A stretch of 64,000 nt of DNA. Origin: Portulaca oleracea. Its lineage: Eukaryota > Streptophyta > Magnoliopsida > Caryophyllales > Portulacaceae. Positions 11,201 to 22,492 of this stretch are shown here, piece by piece. The notes under the pieces were generated by a model, which worked only from the letters and a program-made list of their open reading frames with translations, did no database searches and was not told where the DNA came from. The stretch's first letter is position 1; each line of letters opens with the position of its first letter. The stretch is from the NCBI GenBank assembly GCA_029582165.1, contig CM055887.1, positions 13,567,190 to 13,631,189 on the forward strand, given 5' to 3'. Position numbers and translations under genes: made by a program.

Positions 11201-11841
11201 GGTCACGGCTGACGGTTGTGGCTGGCGGTTGTGGGGGAGGAAGGCAAGGGGACACACACTTGAGTGAGGACAATGGAGAGAGAGTTTGAAATGTTTTTAA
11301 AACTTAACACTCCCTCTTCCTTCCTAATATATATAATATCACTCTAAAAAAAAACCCAAATACTTTCCCCCTCCTTCTCTTGGCCGAAAAGTAAAGGTCC
11401 AAGGCCCAACTATTTTCTTCAATTTAATCTCCCCTACTTAACTTATAATTTTCCCAAAGTATAAAACCCATAAAAGAAATTATCTATGGTGACTAAAAGT
11501 AATCATAGTTCTTGTTTTATTTCTCATGAATAACACCATAAGACATCTAATAGGATCACTCTAAAAGGAGGGTTGAGTTTGATGAGAGTATTTTTAATCT
11601 GATCAAGAAGGGGCACTATTAACGGAAGGAAGATTCGTAAGAGATTATAGAAGAGAAACGCGTTGCACTGTTCAAGCCCTGCAAAAACGTACACTGGTTA
11701 TAAAAATAAAATAAATAACGTATAATCATAAAATAAGGAGCACGCGCTTTATTTTATCTATAAGTTAATTCTTTCCTAATTTTTGATTACGGCTTAATCA
11801 TACGTATAATAAAAGGGGTTTTTTTTTCTTGGGTTGTCACA
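8243..11841 (-). repeat. 3' LTR of the chromovirus (about 3.6 kb)
   Basis: Plus-strand ends TGTAACACCCCC and GGGTTGTCACA. Near 11280-11345 the minus strand carries a TATATATTA box followed by a CT-rich leader and a GC-rich tract (11137-11240), which looks like the promoter and transcript start of the LTR. A run of ten Gs lies at about 11137-11146. Short frames here, such as 11080-11289, are LTR sequence and not genes. Confidence 0.9.
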
Positions 11842-11866
11842 TCTTACTCCCCTTAAAAGAAGTTTC
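11842..11866 (-). promoter_or_regulatory. Polypurine tract of the chromovirus
   Basis: On the minus strand CTTTTAAGGGGAGTAAGA runs directly into the TGTGACAACCC start of the 3' LTR. Confidence 0.8.
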
Positions 11867-11913
11867 GTCCCCGAAACTTGAAGTTACTACCCTCATATTC
11901 TCGTTGATTTACC

Positions 11914-13170
11914 TTAAAACAAATGGGGATACTTATTCCGCATGTCTTCTTCGGTTTCCCAGGTGGCCTCCGAGGAAGAATGATTAGTCCACAATACTTT
12001 TACTAGTGGGATCTCCTTAGAGCGCAACTGCTTTACCCTTCGATCCAGGATTTGCACCGGCACTTCTTCGTAGGACAGGTTCTCGGTGAGAGCTATCGGT
12101 TCAGGCTCAATCACATGACTCGGGTCGGGCACATATTTACGCAATTGTGATATTTGAAACACGTCATGAATATGCTCCAAGTCCGTCGGTAATTCCAATC
12201 TATAAGCTACCGGGTTAACTTTTTCGATAACCGAATAGGGCCCGATGTATCTAGGACTTAACTTTCCCTTGATGTTGAACCTCCGCACCCCTTTAGAGGG
12301 TGAGACTTTGAGGAAAACCTTGTCGCCTACCTGAAATTCTAAGGGTCTTCTTCTCTTGTCGGCATAACTTTTCTGTCGGCTTTGAGCCGTTTTGATGTGC
12401 TGTTGGATCACTCGTACCTTATCCGTCATATCCTGTACTAGTTCAGGCCCCACTATCAGGGTTTCATCCATCTCACTCCAGCATAAGGGGGACCTGCACT
12501 TTCGCCCATATAGAGCCTCGAATGGCGCCATTTGGATCGTGGCTTGGTAACTATTGTTGTAGGAGAACTCCACTAAGGGTAAAAAGTCCTCTCAGCTTCC
12601 GTGGAAATCCAGCACACAAGCTCGTATCATGTCTTCTATGATCTGATTCACACGCTCCGTTTGGCCATCCGTTTCCGGGTGATAGGAACTGCTGAAATTC
12701 AATTTGGTGCCGAACGCTTTTTGTAAGGCTGCCCAAAATCGGGATTTGAATCTAGCATCACAATCGGAGATGATGTCTTTCGGAATACCATGCAGCATTA
12801 CTATCTCTTTTACATAAATGTCGGCTAACTTATCCACCTTCCAACTGTCATGTATTGGAATGAAATGGGCGGACTTGGTCAATCTATCCACAACGACCCA
12901 TATGGCATTCTTCCTGGCAGTTGTTAAGGGTAAACCCATGATAAAGTCCATTGACACGGAATCCCACTTCCAGGTGGGTATTTTTAAAGGTTTTAGCTCC
13001 CCTGAGGGTCGTTGATGCTCAATTTTCACCTTTTGGCAGGTAAGACATTTGTCCACAAAGGTCGCTATGTCCTTCTTCATATTAGGCCACCAAAACTCCT
13101 CTCGTATGTCTCGATACATCTTTGTGCCCTCTGGGTGTACCGAGTATGGAGCGTCATGTCCTTCTTGCAT
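11914..13170 (-). pseudogene. Chromovirus integrase with C-terminal chromodomain, one nonsense codon
   Basis: The frame 13170 to 12592 continues in the same register as 12573 to 11914, separated by one TGA at about 12589-12592. In order: an HHCC zinc-binding N-terminus with KCLTCQKVK near 13045; a DDE core with first Asp in SVSMDFIMGLP near 12955, second in ISDCDARF near 12760, and Glu in YHPETDGQTERVNQ near 12660; then the GPY/F region (KGKLSPRYIGPY); then a chromodomain-like end, VKVLWTNHSSSEATWETEEDM. Integrase inserts the cDNA into nuclear DNA, and the chromodomain of chromoviruses is thought to steer insertion to marked chromatin. The final codons match those of the partial element at 62288-62841. 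Confidence 0.9.
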
Positions 13171-13179
13171 GATCTTTTC

Positions 13180-13689
13180 TCAGAAATTTTGAACCGCTGG
13201 TACACATATTCGGTTTTGGAATCTCAGGGTTCCATCCTCGTGAACCACAAATCCCGGCATCTTTCCCTTTTCTACTCCCGCACGTATATACTGTAGGTGC
13301 TCATCATTCATCTGCTCCCTTTTGATTTCCTCTAGGATGGAAGGCTGCACTTGAAGTTCTGCTAGTCGTGCTTGTACATAGCCCAGTGGCACCATCTCTA
13401 TCTCTGCCTTGCGGATTTCTTGTCGAAGCTTTGGATGTGCCTCCTTCGATGTCCCATCCTCATGTTGACTCTTTCTACTTAAAGCATCAGCCACTGAGTT
13501 TGCCTTTCCGGGGTGATATTGGATATCCAAATCGTAATCTTTAAGGAGCTCCAACCATCTACGTTGCCTCAAGTTCAACTCTTTTTGAGTGAAGATGTAC
13601 TTAAGACTTTGGTGATCGGTGAATATCTTGGTGTGAGCGCCATACAGATAGTGCCTCCATATCTTTAAGGCGAAGACTACCGCTGCCAA
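13180..13689 (-). pseudogene. Chromovirus RNase H domain and linker to integrase
   Basis: The frame continues the RT register after a TAG near 13765 and ends at a TGA at about 13178-13180. Motifs include [29 protein letters not shown] and the tether segment [17 protein letters not shown], which is diagnostic of Gypsy RNase H. The enzyme removes RNA from the RNA-DNA hybrid during reverse transcription. The start of the domain ([13 protein letters not shown]) lies at the end of the upstream RT frame, so one nonsense codon splits it. Confidence 0.9.
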
Positions 13690-13764
13690 TTCTAGATCGT
13701 GGGTCGGGTAATTTGATTCATATGGTTTTAGTTGCCTGGAGGCATAGGCTATAACTTTATTATT

Positions 13765-14721
13765 CTACATCAGAACACAACCCAACCCTCGTTTGGAGGC
13801 ATCACTATATATAACATACACTTCTGCTTCCACCGGCAAGGTTAAAATAGGCGCGGTGGTGAGCCTCCTCTTGAGCTCTTGGAACGTTTTTTCGCACTTC
13901 TCTGACCATTCAAACTTGGTCGTCTTCTTTAGCAAGTTAGTTAAGGGTAGCGCGATCTTTGAAAAATCTTGTATGAAGCGCCTGTAATATCCGGCCATCC
14001 CCAAAAAGCTTCTTACCTCCGTGATAGTTGTGGGCCTGTTCCAATTTGTGACCGCTTCAACCTTCTGCGGGTCCACTTTGATTCCGTCCTTGGTCACTAT
14101 GTGCCCTAAAAAGGCCACTTCCTCAAGCCAAAACTCGCACTTTTTGAACTTGGCATATAGGTGCTGGTCCCTTAAGGTCTGCAATACCGTTCTGAGATGC
14201 CTCTCGTGCCCTTCTCGGGTTTTCGAATAGATTAATATGTCGTCGATAAAGACTACCACAAACTTATCCAAGTATGGCCGGAAAACTCGATTCATGAGAT
14301 CCATAAAGACTGTCGGGGCATTGGTGAGGCCAAAAGGCATTACTATGAACTCGAAATGTCCATAACGGGTTCTAAAGGCTGTCTTGGGAATATCCTCAGG
14401 CTTGATTCTCAACTGGTGATAACCAGACCTCAAATCGATTTTGGAGAAAATGCCAGCTCCTTGCAATTGATCGAACAAGTCAATTCGCGGTAACGGGTAC
14501 TTATTCTTGATGGTGACCTTGTTTAACTCTCGATAATCAATACACAGCCTTAAGCTCCCATCTTTCTTTTTAACAAACAGCACCGGGGCTCCCCATGGCG
14601 GCACACTCGGTCGGATAAAGCCTAACTGGAGTAGCTCGTCCAGTTGGGCTCTGAGCTCCTTCAACTCTGCAGGGGCCATGCGGTAGGGTGCCTTGGAAAT
14701 TGGTTGTGTCCCTGGGACCAA
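13765..14721 (-). pseudogene. Chromovirus reverse transcriptase
   Basis: 318 codons of a clear Ty3/Gypsy RT. It begins with [16 protein letters not shown], then [20 protein letters not shown], the [12 protein letters not shown] block, the [18 protein letters not shown] block, the catalytic [10 protein letters not shown] near 14240 and the connection [12 protein letters not shown]. It ends in the first RNase H aspartate region. It copies genomic RNA into cDNA in the particle. A TAG near 13765 ends it, and a TAA at about 14757 separates it from the protease in the same frame, so all of pol was once one frame. Confidence 0.93.
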
Positions 14722-14754
14722 CTCTATCTCAAAGTCAATCTCCCTCCTCGGGGG

Positions 14755-15531
14755 TTAGTCAGTTAATTCCTCAGGAAAAACATCCAGGAACTCTCGTACC
14801 ACCGGTATGTCCTCCATCTTTAACTCCGTTATTGGGTCTCCTGATACATAGCATAAATAAGCCTCCGTGCCTTGGCGTATGAGCTTTTTTGCTTTCATCA
14901 TTGATATAGTCCTACAGCTAGTTTTTCCTGACTCACCCTTATAATGGATCTTGCCTCCCATCTGGCTTTTCAACACTACTACCCCCTCATCACACTTGAT
15001 CCTTGCCCCGTGCTTAGCTAACCAATCCATACCCAAGATGACTTCAAACTCATCCATATTTAAGACAATAAGATCGACGGAAAAACACTCATTTGAAATG
15101 TTAAGGGGGACTTGTTCAAATGCCTTATCACATATCACGACCTGACCGTTTGGTAATCTTATTTGGTATGCTACCGCAATTTCATGACTTTGTAAACCTA
15201 GCTTTGAACTAGCATGTATATATATAAATGAATGCGAAGCACCCGAATCAAATAAAACATATACAGGCTTGGAATTGATGAAAAGGGTTCCGGCAACTAC
15301 TGTACCCGAAGTAGTTGCTTCCTTTCTCCCCATCGAGTATGCTCTTCCCACATTGGCCTGTGTTGGTGGAGGAGGTGCTGGCCGTGGCGCTTGCATTGGT
15401 CGGGAATTAGCCGCGCTTGGGTTTGCTTGTCGCTTCGGGCATGCCATTGCCCGATGGTCGCTGCTTCCACACCATAAGCACTTATCTGTCCCCACCCGAC
15501 ATTGATCGTGGAATGGTTGGTTCTTCCACAT
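14755..15531 (-). pseudogene. Chromovirus zinc knuckle and aspartic protease
   Basis: This frame opens inside the nucleocapsid region. It has a first Cys/His cluster (NQPFHDQC), a second knuckle CLWCGSSDHRAMACP (CX2CX4HX4C) near 15465, a Pro-rich linker, and a retropepsin domain with VLFDSGASHSFI near 15265 and VILGMDWLAKHGA near 15020. The protease matures the Gag-Pol polyprotein. It overlaps the end of the gag frame at 15297-15531 in a different register. The match of both frames to one continuous family sequence points to a small indel near 15500-15535, not a programmed shift. Confidence 0.9.
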
Positions 15532-16445
15532 TTCCTGTAAGGCTTAGCGATGGCACGACTACGGGTTGGGGGTGGATTGATCCTTCGTGGGGGACCTACT
15601 TCACTCGGTGCCCTGTTGTCGTTCCACTTTCTCTTTGGTCTAGTTAGGGTTTCCCTTTCTTGATATGCACCCCGTAGTTCCCTTTTTACCCTTTCTACTT
15701 CCGCGGCACGTTCGTAGAGTTCCTGCATAGTCTTGAAGGGCTGCCCTGCCAAATGACTTCGCAAGTACGGTGCCAAGCCTTCTTCAAACCTAGAGATCTT
15801 CATGGATTCCGTGGTCATGTGATCAGGTGCGAAACGTGCCAACTCATTGAACTTGGCCGCATATTGCATTACAGTCATGTCCGGCCCCGTCATCTTCAAC
15901 TCCAGAAATTCCTTTTCTTTTTGTCGTTGCAGGGAGAGGGGATAAAACTTCGCCCTCAAATCTCCCAAGAATCCTTCCCATGGTAACTCCACTTGCTTAT
16001 ACTTGTCCCTCATAGTGCTCCACCACAAGTCTGCTTCCTTAACCAAGTAGAACGTGCCAATAGCGACCCACTTCTCCTTGGGTACCTCAAGTATCTCAAA
16101 TATCTTTTCCATTCCCCTTAACCAGTCTTCCAGCTCTACGGGTTTGAAGCCTCCTGCATAAGTCCGAGGGTTCCTTCTAGCCACTTTATCAGCATAGTCC
16201 TCCCCCTTTACTCCACTACTTCCTCCATCATTCGTATTAGGGATCCTTCGAAGGAGTTCTTGGATAACTTGCCCTAAAACCTCGGGGTTATAATTATTAG
16301 GAGAAAGGGTCCGGTTAACGGATGATGCCAGTTCGGCATGCGAGGCCCCTTGATATCCCTGAAGTTGCAGGTTAGTCTCGCGATTATCAGCCGAGTCTTC
16401 TCCATGTTCACTTTGAGGTTGCCCGTTGTTAGAAGCGTTAGACAT
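15297..16445 (-). CDS. Chromovirus Gag (retrotrans_gag), 3' end shifted out of frame
   Basis: 382 codons starting MSNASNNGQPQSEHG. Residues about 100-260 are a typical plant Gypsy capsid: ARRNPRTYAGG..PVELEDWLRGMEKIFEIL, an ADLWWSTM block, WEGFLGDLRAKFYPLS, EFLELKMTGPDMTVMQYAAKFNELARFAP and SRFEEGLAPYLRSHL. It continues to the basic region before the knuckle. Gag packages the element RNA. After about residue 305 the frame departs from the family sequence (the knuckle is in the other frame), so the last 75 or so residues are not authentic. The start is supported by the ATG directly upstream of the conserved region. Confidence 0.9.
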   Translation of the reverse strand: MSNASNNGQPQSEHGEDSADNRETNLQLQGYQGASHAELASSVNRTLSPNNYNPEVLGQVIQELLRRIPNTNDGGSSGVKGEDYADKVARRNPRTYAGGFKPVELEDWLRGMEKIFEILEVPKEKWVAIGTFYLVKEADLWWSTMRDKYKQVELPWEGFLGDLRAKFYPLSLQRQKEKEFLELKMTGPDMTVMQYAAKFNELARFAPDHMTTESMKISRFEEGLAPYLRSHLAGQPFKTMQELYERAAEVERVKRELRGAYQERETLTRPKRKWNDNRAPSEVGPPRRINPPPTRSRAIAKPYRKCGRTNHSTINVGWGQISAYGVEAATIGQWHARSDKQTQARLIPDQCKRHGQHLLHQHRPMWEEHTRWGERKQLLRVQ

Positions 16446-16938
16446 TCTACATGATAAAGATCAACAATTCAGGTTTTACGCCCTTCTTAATAAAGTTGTC
16501 GTGCTTCCCATAGTAACACAAGATCATCATTATGCATGCATATATGTATATACTATCATTCATTCACAACACTGTGTGTGCATTGTCGGATGACCAGCGC
16601 CTTAATCACCTGTGAATGAGTCATACCTTATAACACAAAATAATTTAACCCTTCATGAAAATCCACAATACATACATGGTTCACAACCACCATACGTTCA
16701 TACCACAAAATAATTTCCAAACCATCAATGGCACAACCTAAAGGTCAATTGTTTGCAATCCAACCTACATCATTGTTACACAAAGCATAACAAGGTTCAA
16801 CGTCCACAAAATATCCCTAAACCCCATTCGTGGTCCCTACTGAACCTAAGCTCCCTAAGAGGAGTGGTAGTCGGAGTCATCAGCATCGTCGTTGTCCTCG
16901 GTGGCATCGCTCTTCTCAGTCTTAGGGTTGGTCGCGGG
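16446..16938 (-). other. Spacer between the extra ORF and gag in the chromovirus
   Basis: Non-coding on both strands as far as I can see. It is AT-rich in 16500-16800 and has no recognisable motif. It is presumably the leader immediately upstream of gag. Confidence 0.5.
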
Positions 16939-17547
16939 TTAACTTGGCTCCCCACTATGGTCTGAGCTAATCTCCACAACCATGGGCTCGGGTGCAGGGG
17001 GAACAGGAAGGACCTCCACCTCGTTAGAGGCATGGGACGGGTTGTTGGAAGGTTGCGCTCCCTCCTCCTCTTCGTCCTCCATGGGCTCTTCTTCTTCTTC
17101 TCCTTCCTCCTCCTGGACCGGCTGAGGTGCGGGGTTGGCAGGTGGGGGAGGTGTTACCGCTTCCGCTTGGATGTGATGCGGCCCAAACATATCCACAAAG
17201 TAATACGGGATCTCCCAAGGCTCCATATCCCAGCGGATCGCCCGGTCTTGTAAGGTCAGCTCGAAGGTCACCACGGACCATGCTCCCAAAATACCAAAAC
17301 GCTCAGCATGCGTTTCCTGATCATAATATTAAATGAACGAATGGTACCTCTCTCGAAACCTCCTCCATGGAGGGACATAGGGAAGGGTGCTCAGCAGACA
17401 GTGCGCCCTTCGCACTGGATCATGGTAGATGGAATCCTGATTCTCTCGCCGTATGTCGAATTGGGCCACCAACTCATTAATATGGTCAATCACACTGCCT
17501 CCGGGAGGCATGAACGTCGCGTAGGGGTTAGGGAGTTCGTCGGCCAT
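16939..17547 (-). pseudogene. Extra ORF between 5' LTR and gag of the chromovirus, one in-frame stop
   Basis: One register runs from ATG at 17547 to 16939, about 202 codons, broken only by TAA at 17329-17331. The N-terminal 70 or so residues (MADELPNPYATFMPPGG...) are followed by a Trp/aromatic-rich centre (RAIRWDMEPWEIPYYF) and by an extremely acidic low-complexity tail with runs of Glu and Asp, then Pro/Val-rich sequence. I do not recognise a family. It sits in sense orientation downstream of the PBS and upstream of gag, where some other Gypsy lineages carry an ORF of unknown role. The acidic tail could mediate interaction with basic proteins, but that is inference. Confidence 0.6.
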
Positions 17548-18010
17548 CTACATGTTACATAAGATAATTTGAAAGAAAGAAAGATAAAGATAAAGATAAC
17601 TACTAACGCACCCCAAGACCTTATTTCACTAGTCTTTCAGCCCGGGCAGACCCTCTTTCCTTAGGAACTACCACACCCCAACTCACTTAACCTTAAGATG
17701 CTTCCTAAGATTCACACATATTCACATGCCCTTTTTTTTTTTTTGGAGGAAAGAAAATTTCACTAAGGACTTATGAGTTACCAACCAAATCAAGACCTTT
17801 ACACATCAAACATACCTAACTTCTAATTTCTTTGATTCAACTCCCACATGTCATCCTCGAGCCAATTAATAAGACTCCCTATTTTTCATTATGTTGATCA
17901 CTTAACTCCTTCATGTCGCACCCTTTTCTTCCTATAGGTTCTTCTCTTTTCCTAACTTAACTCAAGTTCTACAAGGGTAACTAAGGTTCTACAACCAAAT
18001 TTTTGTTTTG
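17548..18010 (-). other. 5' leader of the chromovirus
   Basis: Untranslated leader between PBS and the extra ORF. It has a T-run at about 17731-17744 and no coding signal. Confidence 0.5.
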
Positions 18011-18025
18011 CTCTGATACCACAAC
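18011..18025 (-). promoter_or_regulatory. Primer-binding site of the chromovirus
   Basis: On the minus strand GTTGTGGTATCAGAGC directly follows the 5' LTR end. TGGTATCAGAGC is complementary to plant initiator tRNA-Met. Confidence 0.88.
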
Positions 18026-21000
18026 TGTAACACCCCCAGGTTACTCATCACCAGATTAAGCTAATTCACTACTTAACCCAATGATCAGCAGCGGATAATT
18101 ACCTGAGAGCACTACCGCCGTCCATGATCATGGACTAGGCTAGGACCCCAACACACACCACACCAAAAGGCTTCACCCAACCACATAATTAGACCACCAT
18201 ACAAGACATCACAACCATCGAGTTCTAACTCCTAAAAATTATACAACCCGAGGAAGTGTAAACAACTTAACATATAAGTCTTTCTTAACACATGCCACAA
18301 GACCAAAATAACAACAATTTCTCATTAATCCTATCTCTTCTACTAACCAAGGCTCCTATAAACTTCAAAAAGGAGCTCCAAGATAACCTGAGTACCACCT
18401 AGGTTGCTTTTGGGTTCCGCCCTTCGATGACTTTGCCCTTGCCTTTCCCTTGCGGCCTTAAAAGTAACAAACAACTTGAAGAGGTGAGTTTTACTCAGTA
18501 CGTAGACTAAAAGAATGGAATAAAACAAGCAAAAGTAAGACTTAGACTTTATTAACCCTAGGTGCATGGCTCCGTTCAATAAAACGTTGAAGTGAAGATT
18601 GAAAGAGAAGAGTCAGTAAACCAACTTACAAGAACTCCAAATTTTAGGTAATTTCCTGACTTCTCAACACAAATGTCAACTTAACAGTGTTCCCACCACA
18701 GGGTAATTAGACATGTAAAGGCAACAAATGCTTTTCCATAATAAACTTGCAAGGTTAGGAATACAACCACAATTTATAAATAAGCATAAATTCTTGCGGA
18801 ACTGTGGAGTTATTTGAAATTAAAACAACTTATAAACACAAAAGTTTAAGAAAAGAAGATAACGTGATATGGTAGAACTTAACATGGATGCCCCTACTTG
18901 CGATCATCGGCTAAGCCTCCGTATGCGCATACCCGGACCGATCGGGAGGTCCGGATGGTGGATGTCTATCCTACTGGCCAGATTTTCTTGGTGTGCATCT
19001 AAGGCACGAAATAAATTCTCATGGGTTGCTCAAGGCACGTGAACATGGTGTGTATTTAACACTATTCCTTGGTGTGCTTTTACGCACATAAATCATGGGC
19101 GGAGCTTTATTACTTAAAACACTTGCTAGTACCTTGAAAAACTTTAAGCCGAAAGGTAATCTTTTATTAAAACTCAACAACAAGCATGAAGAGGACTTTC
19201 CTCAAGTAAAGTTAGCTTAAAGAAAAGTTCGATTGAAATCTAGCTACTTACAAAATAAAGGAAATTTTCCTCTTTAATTTCATAAAACCACACTAGTTCT
19301 TAGAGCATGAAGCTCACCTCTAAGATCCAAAATTTTACCTATAAAAGAGCATCTTCCTTGTGGAAAAAAATAATTCGGCATGTAAGCATATATATAAGGA
19401 CCATTTCGGCGCATAATTACAAGAATACAGGAGTAAATAATTTTAGTATATGTATGGCATAAAGACTAAGTAGTATACGTACCTGACAACGAAAATTACC
19501 AACGAGCAAGGACTTGAACAGTGCACGAGCAACGATCACTTGAGCGAAACTTAGAGAGGAAGAGAAATTAGAGTTAGACCTTCTTGTCTAAATAGGAGAA
19601 AGGCGAGGAATTTTTAAAGGGCAAAACCGGTTCGTAAACTAAAAGAATTTTCCTAGTTTTACAAAGAGGAAGGTAATTATTGCTATAGACATCGGATTGC
19701 CACTTAAGAGTACTTTCCGGAAAGCTTAGGTTACACTCTACAACTTTAAAGTTAACTCTGGAGGCTAAAGACATGATTATAGGGGTTAAAACGCTTAATT
19801 ACACAATCTGTCCAGAATTTTTACAAGCCGGGTAACGTTTTTGGAACGCGATATCTTGAGCTATACTACTCGGTTTTGGGCATATAAGCTGTCTATGGAA
19901 AGCTAAAGAATCAAACTTTAACTTATCTTTTAACCCCATACGATTTAAGCTTGGGAAAAGGTCTAATTTTAACCCAACTCAAGAGCAGTCACTAACCTCT
20001 AATTCAGGAAAAATTCCAGAACCTTTGTCCTTCAAACAAACACCTATAACTTGCTCATCCGACGTCATATGAACGCAAATTCTGGAAAGCTTAAACAATC
20101 CTTTAAAACTTTCATGTTCAGACCCGACGCTATATCAAACTTTAACTAGACGAAAACTAGCCATTTTCATTCTGCCGTTACTTACATTCCAGATTTGCAT
20201 CATTTTACGGTTTTGGTCATGACTTCTAAAATACACATCGAAAAGTTGATCCATAAAAACTGGGTGTTAGCTAACACTCTTGTCCACCTAATTAAACCCA
20301 AGTATCACCAAAAATCCTCTTCTTCATTTCCTGGAAAACACGAATCCAACCAGAATGCAAATATAGGTTCAAAACTCACATGCATGCCTAAATCTTTGTG
20401 ATTTAGCCATGGATCCTTCACAAGCCATCATGTTATCACCATATATTCAGAAACTCAGCCTTAAATAGTCCAAAGAACATCAAATACCTCTCTTTTAAAC
20501 CCATACATCCTCAAATCCATATTCACTTTCACTATCTAGCATAAATTTCCACATGCAACTTCCTAATATTCCTTTAAATCCCCATTTACACCTAATTTAT
20601 GAACATGCAACTTGAACACTTCGGCCTTTCCACAGTTCCACAGAAAACTACAACACTAATACTACATGCATGCTTATTTTCACAAAAAGATTACTTGAAA
20701 CAAACAAAATAACAAGGATCTAACATAACTCACCACTTCCTTTCTTCCAATTTGAAGATCTCCTTTCTTTCTTTGAAGAACTCAAGGTTTCCCACACTAT
20801 ATTCTGAAATTAATCCCAATTAAAACAAGGAAAATCAGATTTGATTTATAAGAATTGTAAAGATTTTAAGAGAAGAAATTAGATGGATGGATTTACACTT
20901 GAATGGGAGACGAACAAAAGCAACAAGGGAGCAGGGGGGGAAACGGCCGGCTGTCAGTGGTCGAAGGTGGCGCCGGTGACGCCTGGCGGCGGCGGTGGTC

Positions 21001-21635
21001 ACTGCTGACGGTGGTGGTCGGCGGTTGTGGGGGAGGAAGGCAAGGGGACACACACTTGAGTGAGGACAATGGAGAGAGAGTTTGAAATGTTTTTAAAACT
21101 TAACACTCCCTCTTCCTTCCTAATATATATAATATCACTCTAAAAAAAAACCCAAATCCTTTCCCCTCCTTCTCTTGGCCGAAAAGTAAGGGTCCAAGGC
21201 CCAACTATTTTCTTCAATTTAATCTCCCCTACTTAACTTATAATTTTCCCAAAGTATAAAACCCATAAAAGAAATTATCTATGGTGACTAAAAGTAATCA
21301 TAGTTCTTGTTTTATTTCTCATGAATAACACCATAAGACATCTAATAGGATCACCCTAAAAGGAGGGTTGAGTTTGATGAGAGTATTTTTAATCTGATCA
21401 AGAAGGGGCACTATTAACGGAAGGAAGATTCGTAAGAGATTATAGAAGAGAAACTTGTTGCACTGTTCAAGCCCTGCAAAAACGTACACTGGTTATAAAA
21501 ATAAAATAAATAACGTAAAATCATAAAATAAGGAGCACGCGCTTTATTTAATCTATAAGTTAATTCTCTCCTAATTTTTGATTACGGCTTAATCATACGT
21601 ATAATAAAAGGGGGTTTTTTTCTTGGGTTGTCACA
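18026..21635 (-). repeat. 5' LTR of the chromovirus (3610 bp)
   Basis: Direct repeat of 8243-11841 with the same TG/CA ends and promoter-like region (TATA box near 21120-21135 on the minus strand). It is followed by the TTCTA target duplication. Confidence 0.92.
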
Positions 21636-21640
21636 TTCTA

Positions 21641-22492
21641 AGGGGCTTCGGAACCATCGGCAAGAATAAACACATGGTGGTGAAGGCGTTCAAAGGCTAG
21701 AAATGTGCGTGCCTTCAATCTTTCGTACATAACTCCTTCAATACAACTTTGATGGACTTGAAATTTTGGGAGCTTAAAGTAACACCGAGAGCTTTCCATC
21801 GATACCTTATGGGCTTAAAACGGAGTTCAGATGAAGAAGTTATGCGTGTTTGAAGTCGACAGAAAAACTGCCCAGAAGGCCGCGCCCGCGACCTCTGGTG
21901 TAGCGCCCGCGACGGTTGGGCAGAAGGCCTTCGCGCCCGCAACGCTTTTGGTAGCGCCCGTGACTCCATGATGGCCAAGTCAGGGAAATTGGACAGAATG
22001 ACGTAGCGCCCACGACGGCCCTGTCCGGAACTGAATTTCGCTATTTTCCCTCCTTCCTATATATACCCTAATGTTATATTTTTGTAGGGACTTTTGATGA
22101 ATGTTTAAGAATTAGACTCAAGAAAATTCCTCTCAATTGGAGAGTCGTAATAGTGGTTTTTTCAAACTCTAATCAATGAAGCTAATCCTTTGGTGGAAAT
22201 TACTAGGTAATTTCTCTTCTTTGTGAGTGGGTGTTTTTTCTTCACTCTTTGTGAGATTTCTTGGGTGCTTCAAGACTCCTTGCTTGTGGAAGGTCCTTGT
22301 GCTAGAGATTGAACATCTTAGTTCAATTTGGTGAGATTTCTCTCTTTAGAATTGTCCATATCTTTTAATTTCATGTTTATCTCCATTAATCCAAAAACCC
22401 TAAAAATTTATTTTGGTGTTCTTATGAGTTCTATGGGTGGATTTTCATCATCCACATGGTCTGTTTAGACCCTAGGTTCCGCATTCTCTCCA
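21641..22492 (+). repeat. 3' LTR of Gypsy element 1, right piece
   Basis: Continues 8180-8242 and matches 2943-3776. It holds four further copies of the GCGCCCGCGAC-type motif plus one degenerate (21885-22016) and the TATATATACCC box near 22061. It ends CTCTCCA. Confidence 0.88.

Larger units (their letters stand above)
8243..21635 (-). mobile_element. Tekay/Del-like chromovirus (Ty3/Gypsy), 13.4 kb, near complete
   Basis: The LTRs are 8243-11841 (3' LTR) and 18026-21635 (5' LTR), about 3.6 kb each with TG/CA ends, and a perfect 5-bp TSD TTCTA lies at 8238-8242 and 21636-21640. The interior reads on the minus strand: PBS, extra ORF, gag, protease, RT, RNase H, integrase, chromodomain, PPT. 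The LTRs look nearly identical by eye apart from small indels, for example 25 bases near 19976-20000 absent from the left copy. This suggests a fairly recent insertion, younger than Gypsy element 1. Nonsense codons in pol and a gag/pol shift mean it is no longer autonomous. Confidence 0.93.
2880..22492 (+). mobile_element. Ty3/Gypsy element 1, gag-protease only, hosting two nested insertions
   Basis: The two LTRs begin TGAACCGTATGGGG and end in CA. The left one is at 2880-3776. The right one is split into 8180-8242 and 21641-22492 by a later chromovirus. A tRNA-Met-type PBS at 3779 and a polypurine tract before 8180 show plus orientation. The only coding content is a broken gag-protease frame (6389-7783); no reverse transcriptase or integrase is seen, so it is non-autonomous or deleted. 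It splits a LINE ORF1. The flanking pentamers TATCG and GATGG agree at only 3 of 5 positions, so the TSD has decayed or an end has been rearranged. Confidence 0.8.

Noticed and set aside
11076..11289. Gly-rich ORF 11080-11289 and its copy at 20903-21085
   Set aside because: It lies in the GC-rich leader of the chromovirus LTR and its length changes with the G-run; no domain.
15269..15986. Plus-strand ORFs opposite the chromovirus gag-pol
   Set aside because: They are mirror frames of clear Gag and protease coding on the minus strand.
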